64,000 nucleotides of DNA from Metridium senile (Eukaryota; Cnidaria; Anthozoa; Actiniaria; Metridiidae): positions 7,195,961 to 7,259,960 of the forward strand of contig OX459108.1 of assembly GCA_949775045.1 (NCBI GenBank). Direction: 5' to 3'. Positions 53,801 through 63,190 of the stretch are shown piece by piece. A program made the position numbers and the translations under genes. A model generated the notes under the pieces. It was given only the letters and a program-made list of their open reading frames with translations, was not told where the DNA came from and did not search any database. Within the stretch, counting starts at the first letter, position 1. Every line of letters starts with the position of its first letter.

Positions 53801-55863
53801 GAAACGAGAATGTTATACAACTCCTGGTAAAAGCTGGTGCAAATGTTGATTTTTGCGATAAGGGAAGGAAGACATCATTAATATATGCTGTTCAAGGAGG
53901 AAACGAGAATGTTATACAACTCCTGTTAAAAGCTGGTGCAAATGTTGATGCTTGCGATGAGGGAGGTAAGACACCATTAATATATGCTGCTCAAGGAGGA
54001 AACGAGAATATAATACAATTCCTGGTAACAGCTGGTGCAAATGTTAATGCTCGCGATAAGAGACTGAAGACACCATTAATGTATGCTTCTCAAGGAGAAA
54101 ACGAGAATGTTTTACAACTGCTAGTAACAGCTGGTGCAAATGTTGATGCTTGCGATGAGGGATGGAAGACACCATTAATATACGCTTCTCAAGGAGAGAA
54201 CGAGAATGTTTTACAACTGCTGGTAAAAGCTGGTGCAAATGTTGATTTTTGCGATAAGGGAAGGAAGACATCATTAATATATGCTGTTCAAGGAGGAAAC
54301 GAGAATGTTATACAACTCCTGGTAAAAGCTGGTGCAAATGTTGATTTTTGCGATAAGGGAAGGAAGACATCATTAATATATGCTGTTCAAGGAGGAAACG
54401 AGAATGTTATACAACTCCTGTTAAAAGCTGGTGCAAATGTTGATGCTTGCGATGAGGGAGGTAAGACACCATTAATATATGCTGCTCAAGGAGGAAACGA
54501 GAATATAATACAATTCCTGGTAACAGCTGGTGCAAATGTTAATGCTCGCGATAAGAGACTGAAGACACCATTAATGTATGCTTCTCAAGGAGAAAACGAG
54601 AATGTTTTACAACTGCTAGTAACAGCTGGTGCAAATGTTGATGCTTGCGATGAGGGATGGAAGACACCATTAATATACGCTTCTCAAGGAGAGAACGAGA
54701 ATGTTTTACAACTGCTGGTAAAAGCTGGTGCAAATGTTGATTTTTGCGATAAGGGAAGGAAGACATCATTAATATATGCTGTTCAAGGAGGAAACGAGAA
54801 TGTTATACAACTCCTGGTAAAAGCTGGTGCAAATGTTGATGCTTGCGATGAGGGAGGTAAGACACCATTAATATATGCTGCTCAAGGAGGAAACGAGAAT
54901 ATAATACAATTCCTGGTAACAGCTGGTGCAAATGTTAATGCTCGCGATAAGAGACTGAAGACACCATTAATGTATGCTTCTCAAGGAGAAAACGAGAATG
55001 TTTTACAACTGCTAGTAACAGCTGGTGCAAATGTTGATGCTTGCGATGAGGGATGGAAGACACCATTAATATACGCTTCTCAAGGAGAGAACGAGAATGT
55101 TTTACAACTGCTGGTAAAAGCTGGTGCAAATGTTGATTTTTGCGATAAGGGAAGGAAGACATCATTAATATATGCTGTTCAAGGAGGAAACGAGAATGTT
55201 ATACAACTCCTGGTAAAAGCTGGTGCAAATGTTGATTTTTGCGATAAGGGAAGGAAGACATCATTAATATATGCTGTTCAAGGAGGAAACGAGAATGTTA
55301 TACAACTCCTGTTAAAAGCTGGTGCAAATGTTGATGCTTGCGATGAGGGAGGTAAGACACCATTAATATATGCTGCTCAAGGAGGAAACGAGAATATAAT
55401 ACAATTCCTGGTAACAGCTGGTGCAAATGTTAATGCTCGCGATAAGAGACGGAAGACACCATTAATGTATGCTTCTCAAGGAGACAACGAGAATGTTTTA
55501 CAACTGCTAGTAACAGCTGGTGCAAATGTTGATGCTTGCGATGGCGAGGAGTTGAAAGAAACTGAGCTGACTTGTTTTGACCCAGAGAAAGAACGTCACC
55601 AAGTTGAGGCTTTTGAGTTTGACGCAGAGACAGGACGTCTACAAGGCGAGAAGTTGAAAGAAACTAAGCTGACTTGTTTTGACCCAGAGAAAGAACGTCA
55701 TCAAGTTGAGGCTTTTGAGTTTGACGCAGAGACAGGACGTCTACAAGGCGAGGAGTTGAAAGAAACTGCGCTAACTTCTTATGATCTAGAAAAAGATCGT
55801 CACCAAGTTGAGGCTGTTACAAGAAAACAAAAGTTTAAAATTCCCAGAGAAAGTCGGCCATGA
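44727..55863 (+). CDS. HEPN (DZIP3-type) - transmembrane - ankyrin repeat protein, four exons
   Basis: Exons 44727-45558, 46936-47185, 48043-48218 and 52499-55863 join with matching phases (1, 2, 1) at good GT-AG sites, encoding about 1,540 residues. Order: Pro11/Ser14 tract (6-33); HEPN-like domain (about 45-200) with R158-x5-H164 (RNELYAH), the R-x4-6-H motif of HEPN RNases, related to the DZIP3 N-terminal domain; charged repeats of EGEKKT-AIYDMHETL (about 240-275); two hydrophobic segments (288-307, 323-335); a linker; 28 ankyrin repeats (about 512-1436); three 34-residue repeats. Reading through the first donor would instead stop at 45701, giving a 324-residue HEPN-only form. Inferred role: membrane-tethered sensor or scaffold with a possible RNase effector. 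Function unproven. Confidence 0.85.
44742..44825 (+). repeat. Coding (CCA)11 and (TCA)14 trinucleotide tracts
   Basis: Adjacent pure CCA and TCA runs encode Pro and Ser homopolymers at residues 6-16 and 20-33 of the HEPN-ankyrin protein. They are likely length-polymorphic. Confidence 0.95.
46718..46879. mobile_element. Complete pogo-like MITE in intron 1
   Basis: 162 bp with CAGTGGTACCTCTATTAAGC termini inverted and flanked by TA (46716-46717, 46880-46881). Internal repeats of 'ctctattaagcggcc'. It lies 56 bp upstream of exon 2 of the HEPN-ankyrin gene. Confidence 0.92.
48350..49430. mobile_element. TIR element of about 1.1 kb in intron 3
   Basis: 'tttattatatccattttgat' near 48350 is inverted as 'atcaaaatggatataataaa' near 49410-49430. 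Internal inverted 'ctgattggct' blocks lie next to each end. Interior short ORFs on both strands lack protein-like features. Confidence 0.65.
49431..49604. mobile_element. Foldback MITE in intron 3
   Basis: Arms 'ataattgaact' to 'ggtctgatatcaaac' and complement surround 'cccgctacgcggtcgtgtga'. It directly abuts the preceding TIR element. Confidence 0.8.
50865..51065. mobile_element. Foldback MITE nested in 49688-51880
   Basis: 'caatagaagcccgttcctat' pairs with 'ataggaactggcttctattg', and 'gaaatagagcac' with 'gtgctctatttc'. The centre contains 'aaatcactcgctttcagctc'. Confidence 0.85.
51230..51380. mobile_element. Foldback MITE nested in 49688-51880
   Basis: 'ctggaattgggcttcctgtg' pairs with 'cacagaaagcccaattccag', and 'tgagccggcaagttt' with 'aaacttgccggctca', around an A/T-rich loop of about 35 bp. 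Confidence 0.85.
52178..52312. mobile_element. Foldback MITE near the 3' end of intron 3
   Basis: 'acaagctaccgtgtagaagt' pairs with 'acttctacacggtagcttgt', and 'tataagttccttacg' with 'gaggaacttgtaaac'. It lies about 190 bp before the acceptor of the ankyrin exon. Confidence 0.88.
52774..55546 (+). repeat. 28 ankyrin repeats, 99-bp unit, 495-bp higher-order unit
   Basis: Each unit encodes 33 residues of the form KT(P/S)LIYA-QGGNENV-QLLVKAGANVDACDEG. From repeat 8 a block of five distinct repeats (495 bp) recurs almost unchanged at about 53549, 54044 and 55, with one four-repeat (396-bp) version between 54539 and 54935. Repeat 21 is a hybrid of two neighbours, as expected from unequal exchange. 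Canonical TPLH is replaced by TPLI/TSLI throughout. Confidence 0.95.
55547..55860 (+). repeat. Three C-terminal 34-residue repeats (102 bp)
   Basis: Units start GE(E/K)LKET and contain CFDPEKERHQVEAFEFDAE. The first two are nearly identical and the third is diverged, ending in a basic tail before TGA at 55861-55863. No family recognised; strongly charged, probably helical. Confidence 0.9.
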
Positions 55864-55907
55864 CAGTTAGTGCAATAGTTTGTGATAATAGCAAAAACTA
55901 AAATGAT

Positions 55908-55973
55908 AGCCGAGCAGCCGAGCAGCCGAGCAGCCGAGCAGCCGAGCAGCCGAGCAGCCGAGCAGCCGAGCAG
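55908..55973 (+). repeat. 8-bp tandem repeat (GCCGAGCA), about 8 units
   Basis: A perfect CAGCCGAG octamer array lies 45 bp after the ankyrin gene stop codon, probably in its 3' UTR. Confidence 0.95.
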
Positions 55974-55978
55974 CCTAT

Positions 55979-56237
55979 GGTAGTGCTCTTTACATGTGAA
56001 ATGTGTTCAAATGTGCTTTTCAATGTGTAATATTAACAATAATGACATGGAATTTATATAGTGCTCTTTACATGTGAAATGCGTTGAAATGCGCTTTACA
56101 ATGTATATGAACGATAATGATATGGAATTTATATAGTGGACTTTGCATGTGAAATATGTTTAAATGTTCTTTGTAATGTATATTAATGATAATAAATGGA
56201 ATGTATAAAGGGCACTTTACATGTGAAGTAACGCTTC
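55979..56237 (+). repeat. Minisatellite of about 80-bp period, three units
   Basis: Units share GGAATTTATATAGTG, CTTTACATGTGAAATG and 'caatgt.ta.....aataatga'. It resembles the 3' tails of non-LTR or SINE elements but carries no coding remnant. Confidence 0.75.
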
Positions 56238-58206
56238 ACAGTGTATGCTATTTTAGATAAGCCAGTTTCATGTTGCGCCCTTAATAATTCATTGATATCT
56301 ACGGAAAGCAGGTAAGCGTGTCAGTATTGTGTCAGTAAGTGCCTCAGTAAGTAATTATAAGCCAGTACTAGTCAATGAGAAGAGTGATGACCAGATATTT
56401 TTACTTCCTCATTGTTTCTTCCAAATCCCTTAATGCTGGTTGGATGATTTCAATATTTTTAAAGGAACAATTAAGACGCATCTTTTTAATAAGGCATGTT
56501 ATAATTAACTATATACATAACTATATATAAGTTGAATGACTATAGAAATTCCAAAAAAGGAAAACGAGTCTGGGCTTCCTGTGCTTTAACCGTACACGTT
56601 TTGTATTGAATCTCTCCCGTAAGCAACCACTATCGTAAGTAAGCCGGAGCATCTTCCATAAGCGGCCACTATTTCAATTTCCCGTTTTGTTTCCCATATA
56701 AACTTTGAATAAAATCTCTTTCGTAAGCGAGATATACACTAGAATGTTATTTAAGAATGGAGGTTGCAATTTGAATGGAATATTCGTGCTTTTGGATATT
56801 AGTTTGCAGTCAGTTGTTGACAAGTAAAAGGCCCGTTTTTAGCGACACATCACAGCCACGAAGGACACGAAGTTTAGCTCATTTTTTTTGTAAAAGGTAA
56901 TTAAAGGTATCCAAATACCACTCACACCTTCACATTTAATCAATTTTTCCTTCAGTCTTTCACATATCTTTCATTGTCAAAAACGTTAAAAAGCTATCTA
57001 TTATAGCACAGAATTGTTATCTATATATATCACGGCAAATAATGTATATTTTCTTCAATTTGCAGTCGTTTTTTTCGTCGCTTCAATGTCGACTCCTTCG
57101 CATCGTCATTTCTCACTGTTTTCTTCGTCCAAACTCTCTGAAAATGTCTTTTTTCTTTCGCTCTCACCACGTTAAAAAGTTGTCTTCGTTAGTGCTACAG
57201 TGAACTACAAGTTTTGGAATTAACTTTTTGTCTTTGAATACAATAGCATAAATATAAGATGAAAACTCTTGTAATTCTCGCGCGCCATGTGAATTCCAAA
57301 TTGCGCTATTTTTAGTAAACGGAAGTTTGAATTACGCCTTACCCAACTAGCCTGCGCAAATTTGCCATCCTCATCCCAATACAATGCGCCAAACATTTTA
57401 CAGCTTTTTAGCAAAATAATCGGGCAAATCATTCAACCGTTCTCAGTCACACGCATCTGTTGTGTTGTTCATCTTGGGATGGAGAAAGCAACGTATATTT
57501 GAATCTCTATTAATTCTGATTATCATGATATATATCTGTATTACTCACTATTCGCGACTATTTGTCATTATTCGCAACTATTTGCACTCATTATTCGGGC
57601 TTTATCACTTGCACAGTATAAACACGGAGTATAAACGTTGATCCTTGGTGAACTAGATCTGGTACAAAGCGCGCAGAATCTAAGTACTGATAGGGTGTCA
57701 TTAAAATCCACACACCCACAAACATTTTGAAAATATCAGACGACTTACAAAGTTTCGAATTTCAAGTGCAAGGTAGGAGGATACGCAAAAAGTGTTGATC
57801 ACTTCACTTGAGTATATCGCATTTTCAAAGCAAACTGAAAAAAATAGACTGGTAGTATTTTATTCCATTTCTTTCTTACTTTCTTCTTTTCTTTCTTTCT
57901 TTCTTTTTCTTTTGCTTAAGATTTCAGTTTCGCTGCATTTTTACAAGACAACGTATATTCATCAAATTCTGCAATAAATTGTATGCAAAAAGAAAATATA
58001 CAATGTTTACATCCACGACTTCGACCCACGACTTTATACCTACATTCATGTGCAAAATACCTTGGGACATATCTGTTTTTTACGTTCACCCCTTTCCCCG
58101 ATCGAATCAATGTTGAGTTATGGAAATGTAAAGAAACGATTGTCAATTGAAAAGGCCAATCAATATTGTTTTTGGGGTAGGCTAGAGAGATTTGCAAATC
58201 AAATTG
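56238..58206. other. Intergenic sequence with a degenerate MITE (about 56600-56745)
   Basis: Positions 56600-56745 carry 'cgtaagc(a/g)ac' units and 'caatttcccgttttg', as at 21597-21760. A short (TTTC)n tract lies at about 57880-57912. No gene supported in between. Confidence 0.5.
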
Positions 58207-58302
58207 ATACAATACAATACAATACAATACAATACAATACAATACAATACAATACAATACAATACAATACAATACAATACAATACAGAACAATACAATAA
58301 AA
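58207..58302 (+). repeat. Pentanucleotide microsatellite (ATACA)n
   Basis: About 18 nearly perfect ACAAT units with one interruption near 58287. It yields repetitive frames on both strands that are not genes. Confidence 0.97.
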
Positions 58303-58626
58303 TTGTTACGATGTCCCAACATTTTTGAACAAGATTGTAGCTACGACTCGCGAATTCAGACCCGCGAACCGCAACAAGCGACCCGCGACAAAAACCCGAA
58401 CTCCCTGAGTGCTCAGTTATAATTGCACGTGCGCGTTTTCTATTTCTGCGACGCCATGCATGAAACAAACAATGTGCAGATGTTTTGTTCTTGTTAATAG
58501 ACCACATGTATTAACACTGGCGATGCACGGCATGGTGTACTGACCAATGTCGTTCTGCTCAAGATCAATCACGTGAATTTGCCAACCATTCCGTTCCATG
58601 CCGACCAATGTCAGGGTCGTGACGAG

Positions 58627-58815
58627 GGGTGTAGGATCAGGGATCACATGCATGCCTGGAATCGGGGATCACATAGTCCGAATTGCTGAAATCAGGGATC
58701 ACAGAAGAAGGATCGGGATCGTGTGAATCACTTCAGGGATCAAGGGATTATTTTTATATTATTGAAGTAAACGAAAAGCTTTTGGGATCAGGGATAAAAC
58801 GTTTGTGTAAATAAT
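58627..58815 (-). repeat. Degenerate GGGATCA tandem repeat
   Basis: GGGATCA/CGGGATC recurs roughly ten times at irregular spacing just beyond the stop codon of the fibrinogen-like gene, probably in its 3' UTR or flank. Confidence 0.75.
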
Positions 58816-58855
58816 CGGGATCAACCACGAGAAAACATTCCTCGTTACGACTCTA

Positions 58856-61800
58856 CTACAAGTAGCTGCCAAACCAGTATTCAGTGGTACTGCTATCTTT
58901 CTCAGTTCCACGAAAATTTCGGTTTGCATCAGCAAGCTTCTCGTAAGTACAATAACAACCAAAGCTATGCTCTGCTGAATCGATTGACCCGACTCTCGCA
59001 TCAAACTGACAGCCAAACGAATATTTCGAATACACGTACATGATCAGATTACTTTTTTGATGAACAAGAGCAGTGATATCTCTCCCACTATGACCGCGAA
59101 CGTTAATGTACTCCAATAATGAGCAATCGTCGAAGTATTCTCTGGATAAAATATCCAAACTAGACTGCTTCGCTCTCAAATAATCACGGAAGTCGATTCC
59201 ATATACAGAAAAACCCGTAGCTATAGTGAGTCTTACATGTGTTGTCTCCTGGGAGAGGCGTTGCATTCGATTGAAGGAAAGTCGGTACGATTCCCAATTT
59301 GGAGTGTTCTCTTCAACTGGAGCACTGACATTTAAAGGTATTTTACAGAATTCTGGCATGTTTCGGTTTTTGAAAGCCTGTGACATTATCAAGGTCCAAG
59401 CCGAATGAGGCTCCGAGGTGAGATCGCAGAAGACCGGATAGGTATCCCCGCTGGTGTCTGTAATGTTGTAGATGCCGTTTTTCTTTACTCCATTACGGAG
59501 ATAGTCCAGGCAAGACCTGAGATTCTGAAATAAATAAAAACTGTTGTGCCGTGTATACAATGAAACCCCGTTATACCGGGCAGTACTGGGACCAGAACAA
59601 AAAGTAACGTACGTTTAAGGGGCACGGGGGTTCCGGTTTTATTAAGGTTATAATAATATCAAAAATGATATCTTTATAAATAATCAAAGACTTGCAAACC
59701 CTTTACAAATGATAAAATGACCATGTATGTATTTATATGATAATAAGTAAAACTAGTAATTATAATTCATAACTTGTCCCATAAACTGACACACTTGGGT
59801 ATGAAACTGCTTTTGAAAAGGTTCTTGTATTGCGTAAACTGAAGTTAGAGATCATGGTTCAGGGAGAAGTTGTTTTAATTTGTTTTTCTTTTGGCTATGT
59901 CCATTCAAGTAAAACGGTTTGCAATGGTTCTCTTTTCTTTGATGAAGTGTGGAAAAGTCCCGGGGGGAACTCCCTTTGTCCAAGTATACAAGTACACATA
60001 ACAAAATACGGTAAGGGTGATCGGCGGACGATTTCGCAAATGCGCCCTTAAAGGTACGCATAAATCAAGAGAACTGACAAAGCCTTTCAAAGAAATTTAA
60101 TCAAGAACCCTAAAAGGTGCGCACAGGGAATATTTTCAACCCTAAAATGAGCGCCGATCACCCCTACAACTTGGACAAAAGGAGTAACCCCCGGGGGAAA
60201 TATATTTGTAGCTTGGGGGAACGTTGCAACCAAAAGCTATTTCTCGGTAAGAGAGAACTCCATTTCTATAGTGTCGGTATTAGGGGTTCTACTGTACTAT
60301 TATTGACTGCATTTTCAGCATGTTTCAGTACATGGCTTACCTCAGAATCAGGGTCAAAGTAATAGTCATACTGAGGATTCTCTTGGTAAAGGTGTTTCGC
60401 TGATAATATTCTTGTGCCATTATTCAACTCACAGTTATCTTCATCATGTCCTGATGTCCGTTTGTAGTTGAATGATAAACAAGCATCATTGCTAAGGCAA
60501 TAAAGACTGCATTCTAGGGGGGAGGTGACAGTTCCTTGCTCAATATTGTGACCGGTTAGCCTTTTTCCTGAAATCAACAGTACAAATAGGTGAGTGTAGT
60601 GTTTACAAGTGTTGGTATTGTGATGCTTATTTGCCAACAATTCTCACAATATATTTTTTATTTTTATTTGTTCTGATAACAATGCTTTGTTGGCAAAACC
60701 ATAACAAAATACATCACTGTACGTCCTGTATTGTTAATGAAATGGGTAGTACATAAATATATGACGTTTCTTAAAATCTCAATCTCGTATCAAAGATATG
60801 CCTATATATTGCTCTGTTGCAATCTCAACCTGTGAAAAAAAAAAGAAAAAAATCTCGCGCGCTAATCAAAGTCTTTTGTTACTTCTCACCTACAATACCA
60901 TTTATGGTAATGGCATTGTTTTTAAGATTGCATACGGTATCTTTGATAGGTATTAACCAAGACACACGTGTCCTTCTAATTGCAGACACTCAGATCCTCA
61001 CTCACTACCTCTACACTTAATATTCTGCTAGCCTCATCCACAAGGCCTCGTCACCAGGCTTCGTCGTCTTCGAATTTTCAACACAGGAACCCCAAACTGA
61101 CAAAACTCACTTCGGACTCAGGAATTGCCTACGGAGGAGGCTAATATTCTGCTTACATGCTGATTTTTAGGGAGGGAGGGAGGGAGGGAGGGAGGGAGGG
61201 AGGGAGGAATACCGGATAACCACGACAAAAATTATTGTGACATAGAATCGAAACCTGGGATAGGAACTGCTGGACCACAGCAGAGGAATAGAATTCTAGA
61301 ATCATTATGAGTGATTATTATTAAGCAACACCGGCAAACACACATTGAATGCCTAACTCTCTTCGCTCGGCGCCATGGTGACTCGTATAATATATCCTAT
61401 GTATCCTTTCGGTCTCAAGATTACACTTTGAATGTCTTACTCTCCTCTATCGCCATGATGACTCGTATAACTCGGATATCCCATGATTTCTTGCTGTCTC
61501 AAGATTATGCTTTAAAGAACCATCGTCACTTACCGGCATGCTTTGCGTTGCTTATTTTGATTTGAGTGTTATAATTAATTCGGAGTCAGTCATATTTCGA
61601 GAAAACAACAAAACAAAGCGCTAAACGATTTAGTAAGAGCGTAAATACCCACTCACATCGTAAAATATATCAAAATGTCTGATTGGCGATTTTCATGGAC
61701 CACCAAATTCAGTCTTTCGCGCGGTGCTTGCTGGAGAATGACCATGGATGTTTAAGCTGTTTTTTATCAATCAGCTACAACGTTAATTGACTGACTGAGC

Positions 61801-61933
61801 TTTATCCAAAATACTAAAACTCACCTTTATCAAATATATAAAGGCGTTGTCTCTTGTTATCCCAACCATCCATTGCTAGTGTCTGTAGTATGGACGATGT
61901 CAGCACCAACACCATTATGCTATATTCGCCCAT
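58856..61933 (-). CDS. Secreted PAN/Apple plus fibrinogen-like domain protein, three exons
   Basis: Exons 61825-61933, 60341-60567 and 58856-59524 join with matching phases (GATAAAG|GTGAGT, TTTCAG|GA; TCTGAG|GTAAGC, ATTTCAG|AAT), giving 334 residues. Residues 1-20 are a signal peptide (SIMVLVLTSSILQTLA). Residues 38-105 form a PAN/Apple-type domain (C56, C60, C66, C82; CLSNDACLSFNY). From 117 a fibrinogen-like domain start is clear (SCLDYLRNG, NGIYNI, PVFCDL, AWTLI), with a Cys-rich end (FGCQFD, SFGCYCTYE). The second half departs from canonical fibrinogen C domains and lacks an obvious calcium-binding loop. Such proteins form large lectin-like families in corals and anemones. Likely extracellular recognition; ligand unknown. 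Confidence 0.88.
59959..60196. mobile_element. G-tract MITE, copy 2, in intron 2 of the fibrinogen-like gene
   Basis: Matches 249-494: CCCGGGGGGAACTCCCTTTG at one end, 'gatcacccctacaacttgg' and a C-run at the other, and the internal 'taaaaggt(a/g)cgc' motif. A diverged 9-bp flank (TGGAAAAGT and GGGAAATAT) may be the old target duplication. Confidence 0.82.
61171..61207 (+). repeat. (GGGA)n microsatellite
   Basis: About nine GGGA units inside intron 1 of the fibrinogen-like gene. Confidence 0.95.
61520..61760 (-). repeat. Duplicated leader/promoter-like segment, copy 2
   Basis: Matches 15700-16195, including the minus-strand donor block GCATGCCG|GTAAGTG and 'tctttcgcgc'. It sits in the first intron of the fibrinogen-like gene in the same orientation, so it could act as an alternative promoter/first exon. 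Confidence 0.55.
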
Positions 61934-62225
61934 ATCTACATCAAAGTAACCTATATGAGCATGACTATATACAACACAAATTAATTGTGGATATGGAAAG
62001 GCGAATCCAGGGGATGAACTTGGCTCCTCAATGGATTAGTCAGCCCCCCTCCCCATCGAGTTGAAAAATAGCAAAAAAGAGGGAGATAAAAACTAAAAAA
62101 GAATTTGTTTTGCCTTTTGAGTTAACGGTCTGCTATGCACACATGTGGGTTTTTTTCTGGTTGCTCAGCACATCTTTATGAGATACGTGATAGTCTAGTG
62201 GGTGCTAGATCGGATTTTGGACCTA

Positions 62226-62800
62226 ATTAATAGTAATATAATAATAATAAGTTTATTGACACTTTTCGCAGTGTCTCACGACTGAATTAGAAGTGGTTAT
62301 GGTCACTATGTTACACATATTACACAAGTTCAATAAATTTAACGGTTATACATTTTTGAAACGATCTGTTTTGATATTTACACATAGCCCCGGATTTCCT
62401 GACGATCACGAAGGCCATATGGGCACTCAGATCAGTCTTAATAAGTAGACTTGACAATAATGGGCGTATTGGGTTGTTATTTTGGTCTATAATGGTCTGA
62501 GTTCGATTCTTGGCCAGGGCCATTACGTTGTGTCCTTAGGCAAACCATTTTACTCTCTCAATGACTCGTCTACTCGGTTAAATATCCTGTTGTGCTACTC
62601 GCAAAGAGTAGCGGATTGTCTCCCGTCTGTACCACAGTTAGGCCTCGGTCGGAGCATTTACTAACCACAATCATGATTGTAAAATAATGGTTTACAACAG
62701 TCCGATAGTTTCTTAACATATACATAATTGTAGATTGATTTTAAAAATATTCATAAGCTTTATAATAGCGCTATATAAATGAGGCATTTAAAAAGCTTGT
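62226..62800 (+). mobile_element. SINE-like sequence with tRNA-type B-box
   Basis: GAGTTCGATTCTTGGC near 62500 resembles a pol III B-box. It is followed by 'cattacgttgtgtccttagg' and 'caaaccattttactctc', the conserved SINE core widespread in animal genomes, and a tail 'tagcgctatataaatgaggc'. The A-box half is not clear, so it may be 5' truncated. The AATAATAATAAGTTTATTGAC stretch at 62235 is probably another retroelement tail. Confidence 0.5.
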
Positions 62801-62929
62801 GTTCACTAAAAAAGGACATACATAGTGCTTTGAATAAGTTTCCGTCGGTCGTGCAACCGCTTCTTGCCGTTCGCCGTTTAATCCGATAAACGTATTAAAA
62901 AAATGATTTTTTTTACTAAAGAAACATTT

Positions 62930-63190
62930 TATTCGAAAAGTATAAAGAGAGGAAGTCAGGAGAAGACAAAGATCAACGAAGAAGACGAAGAACAAAAGAA
63001 GGAGAAAAATAAGAAGAGGAAGAAGAATTAAGAAAATTAAATTGAAGAAGAAGAAGAAGAAGAAAAAAAAGCAAAGAAGACAAAGAAGAATTAGAAGGAG
63101 ACAAAGAAGTAGTAGAAGAAGAAGAAGAAGAACTAAGAAAAAGAAGAAGTAGAAGTAGACGGAAGAAGAGGAACAATTAAGGAGAATAAA
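62930..63190 (+). repeat. Purine tract (GAAGAA)n
   Basis: About 260 bp almost entirely A and G on the plus strand. It generates Leu/Phe/Ser-rich pseudo-ORFs on the minus strand. Confidence 0.95.

Noticed and set aside
52774..55546. Regular 99-bp repeats as a possible CRISPR array or satellite
   Set aside because: They are coding ankyrin repeats, contiguous without spacers, in a eukaryotic spliced gene.
52396..55863. Intracellular-bacterium (Wolbachia-like) origin for the ankyrin gene
   Set aside because: It joins in phase to three upstream exons through canonical eukaryotic splice sites, and surrounding DNA is animal-like.
58192..58507. Tyr/Asn-rich and Tyr/Cys/Ile-rich ORFs on both strands
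   Set aside because: Pure ATACA microsatellite translation.
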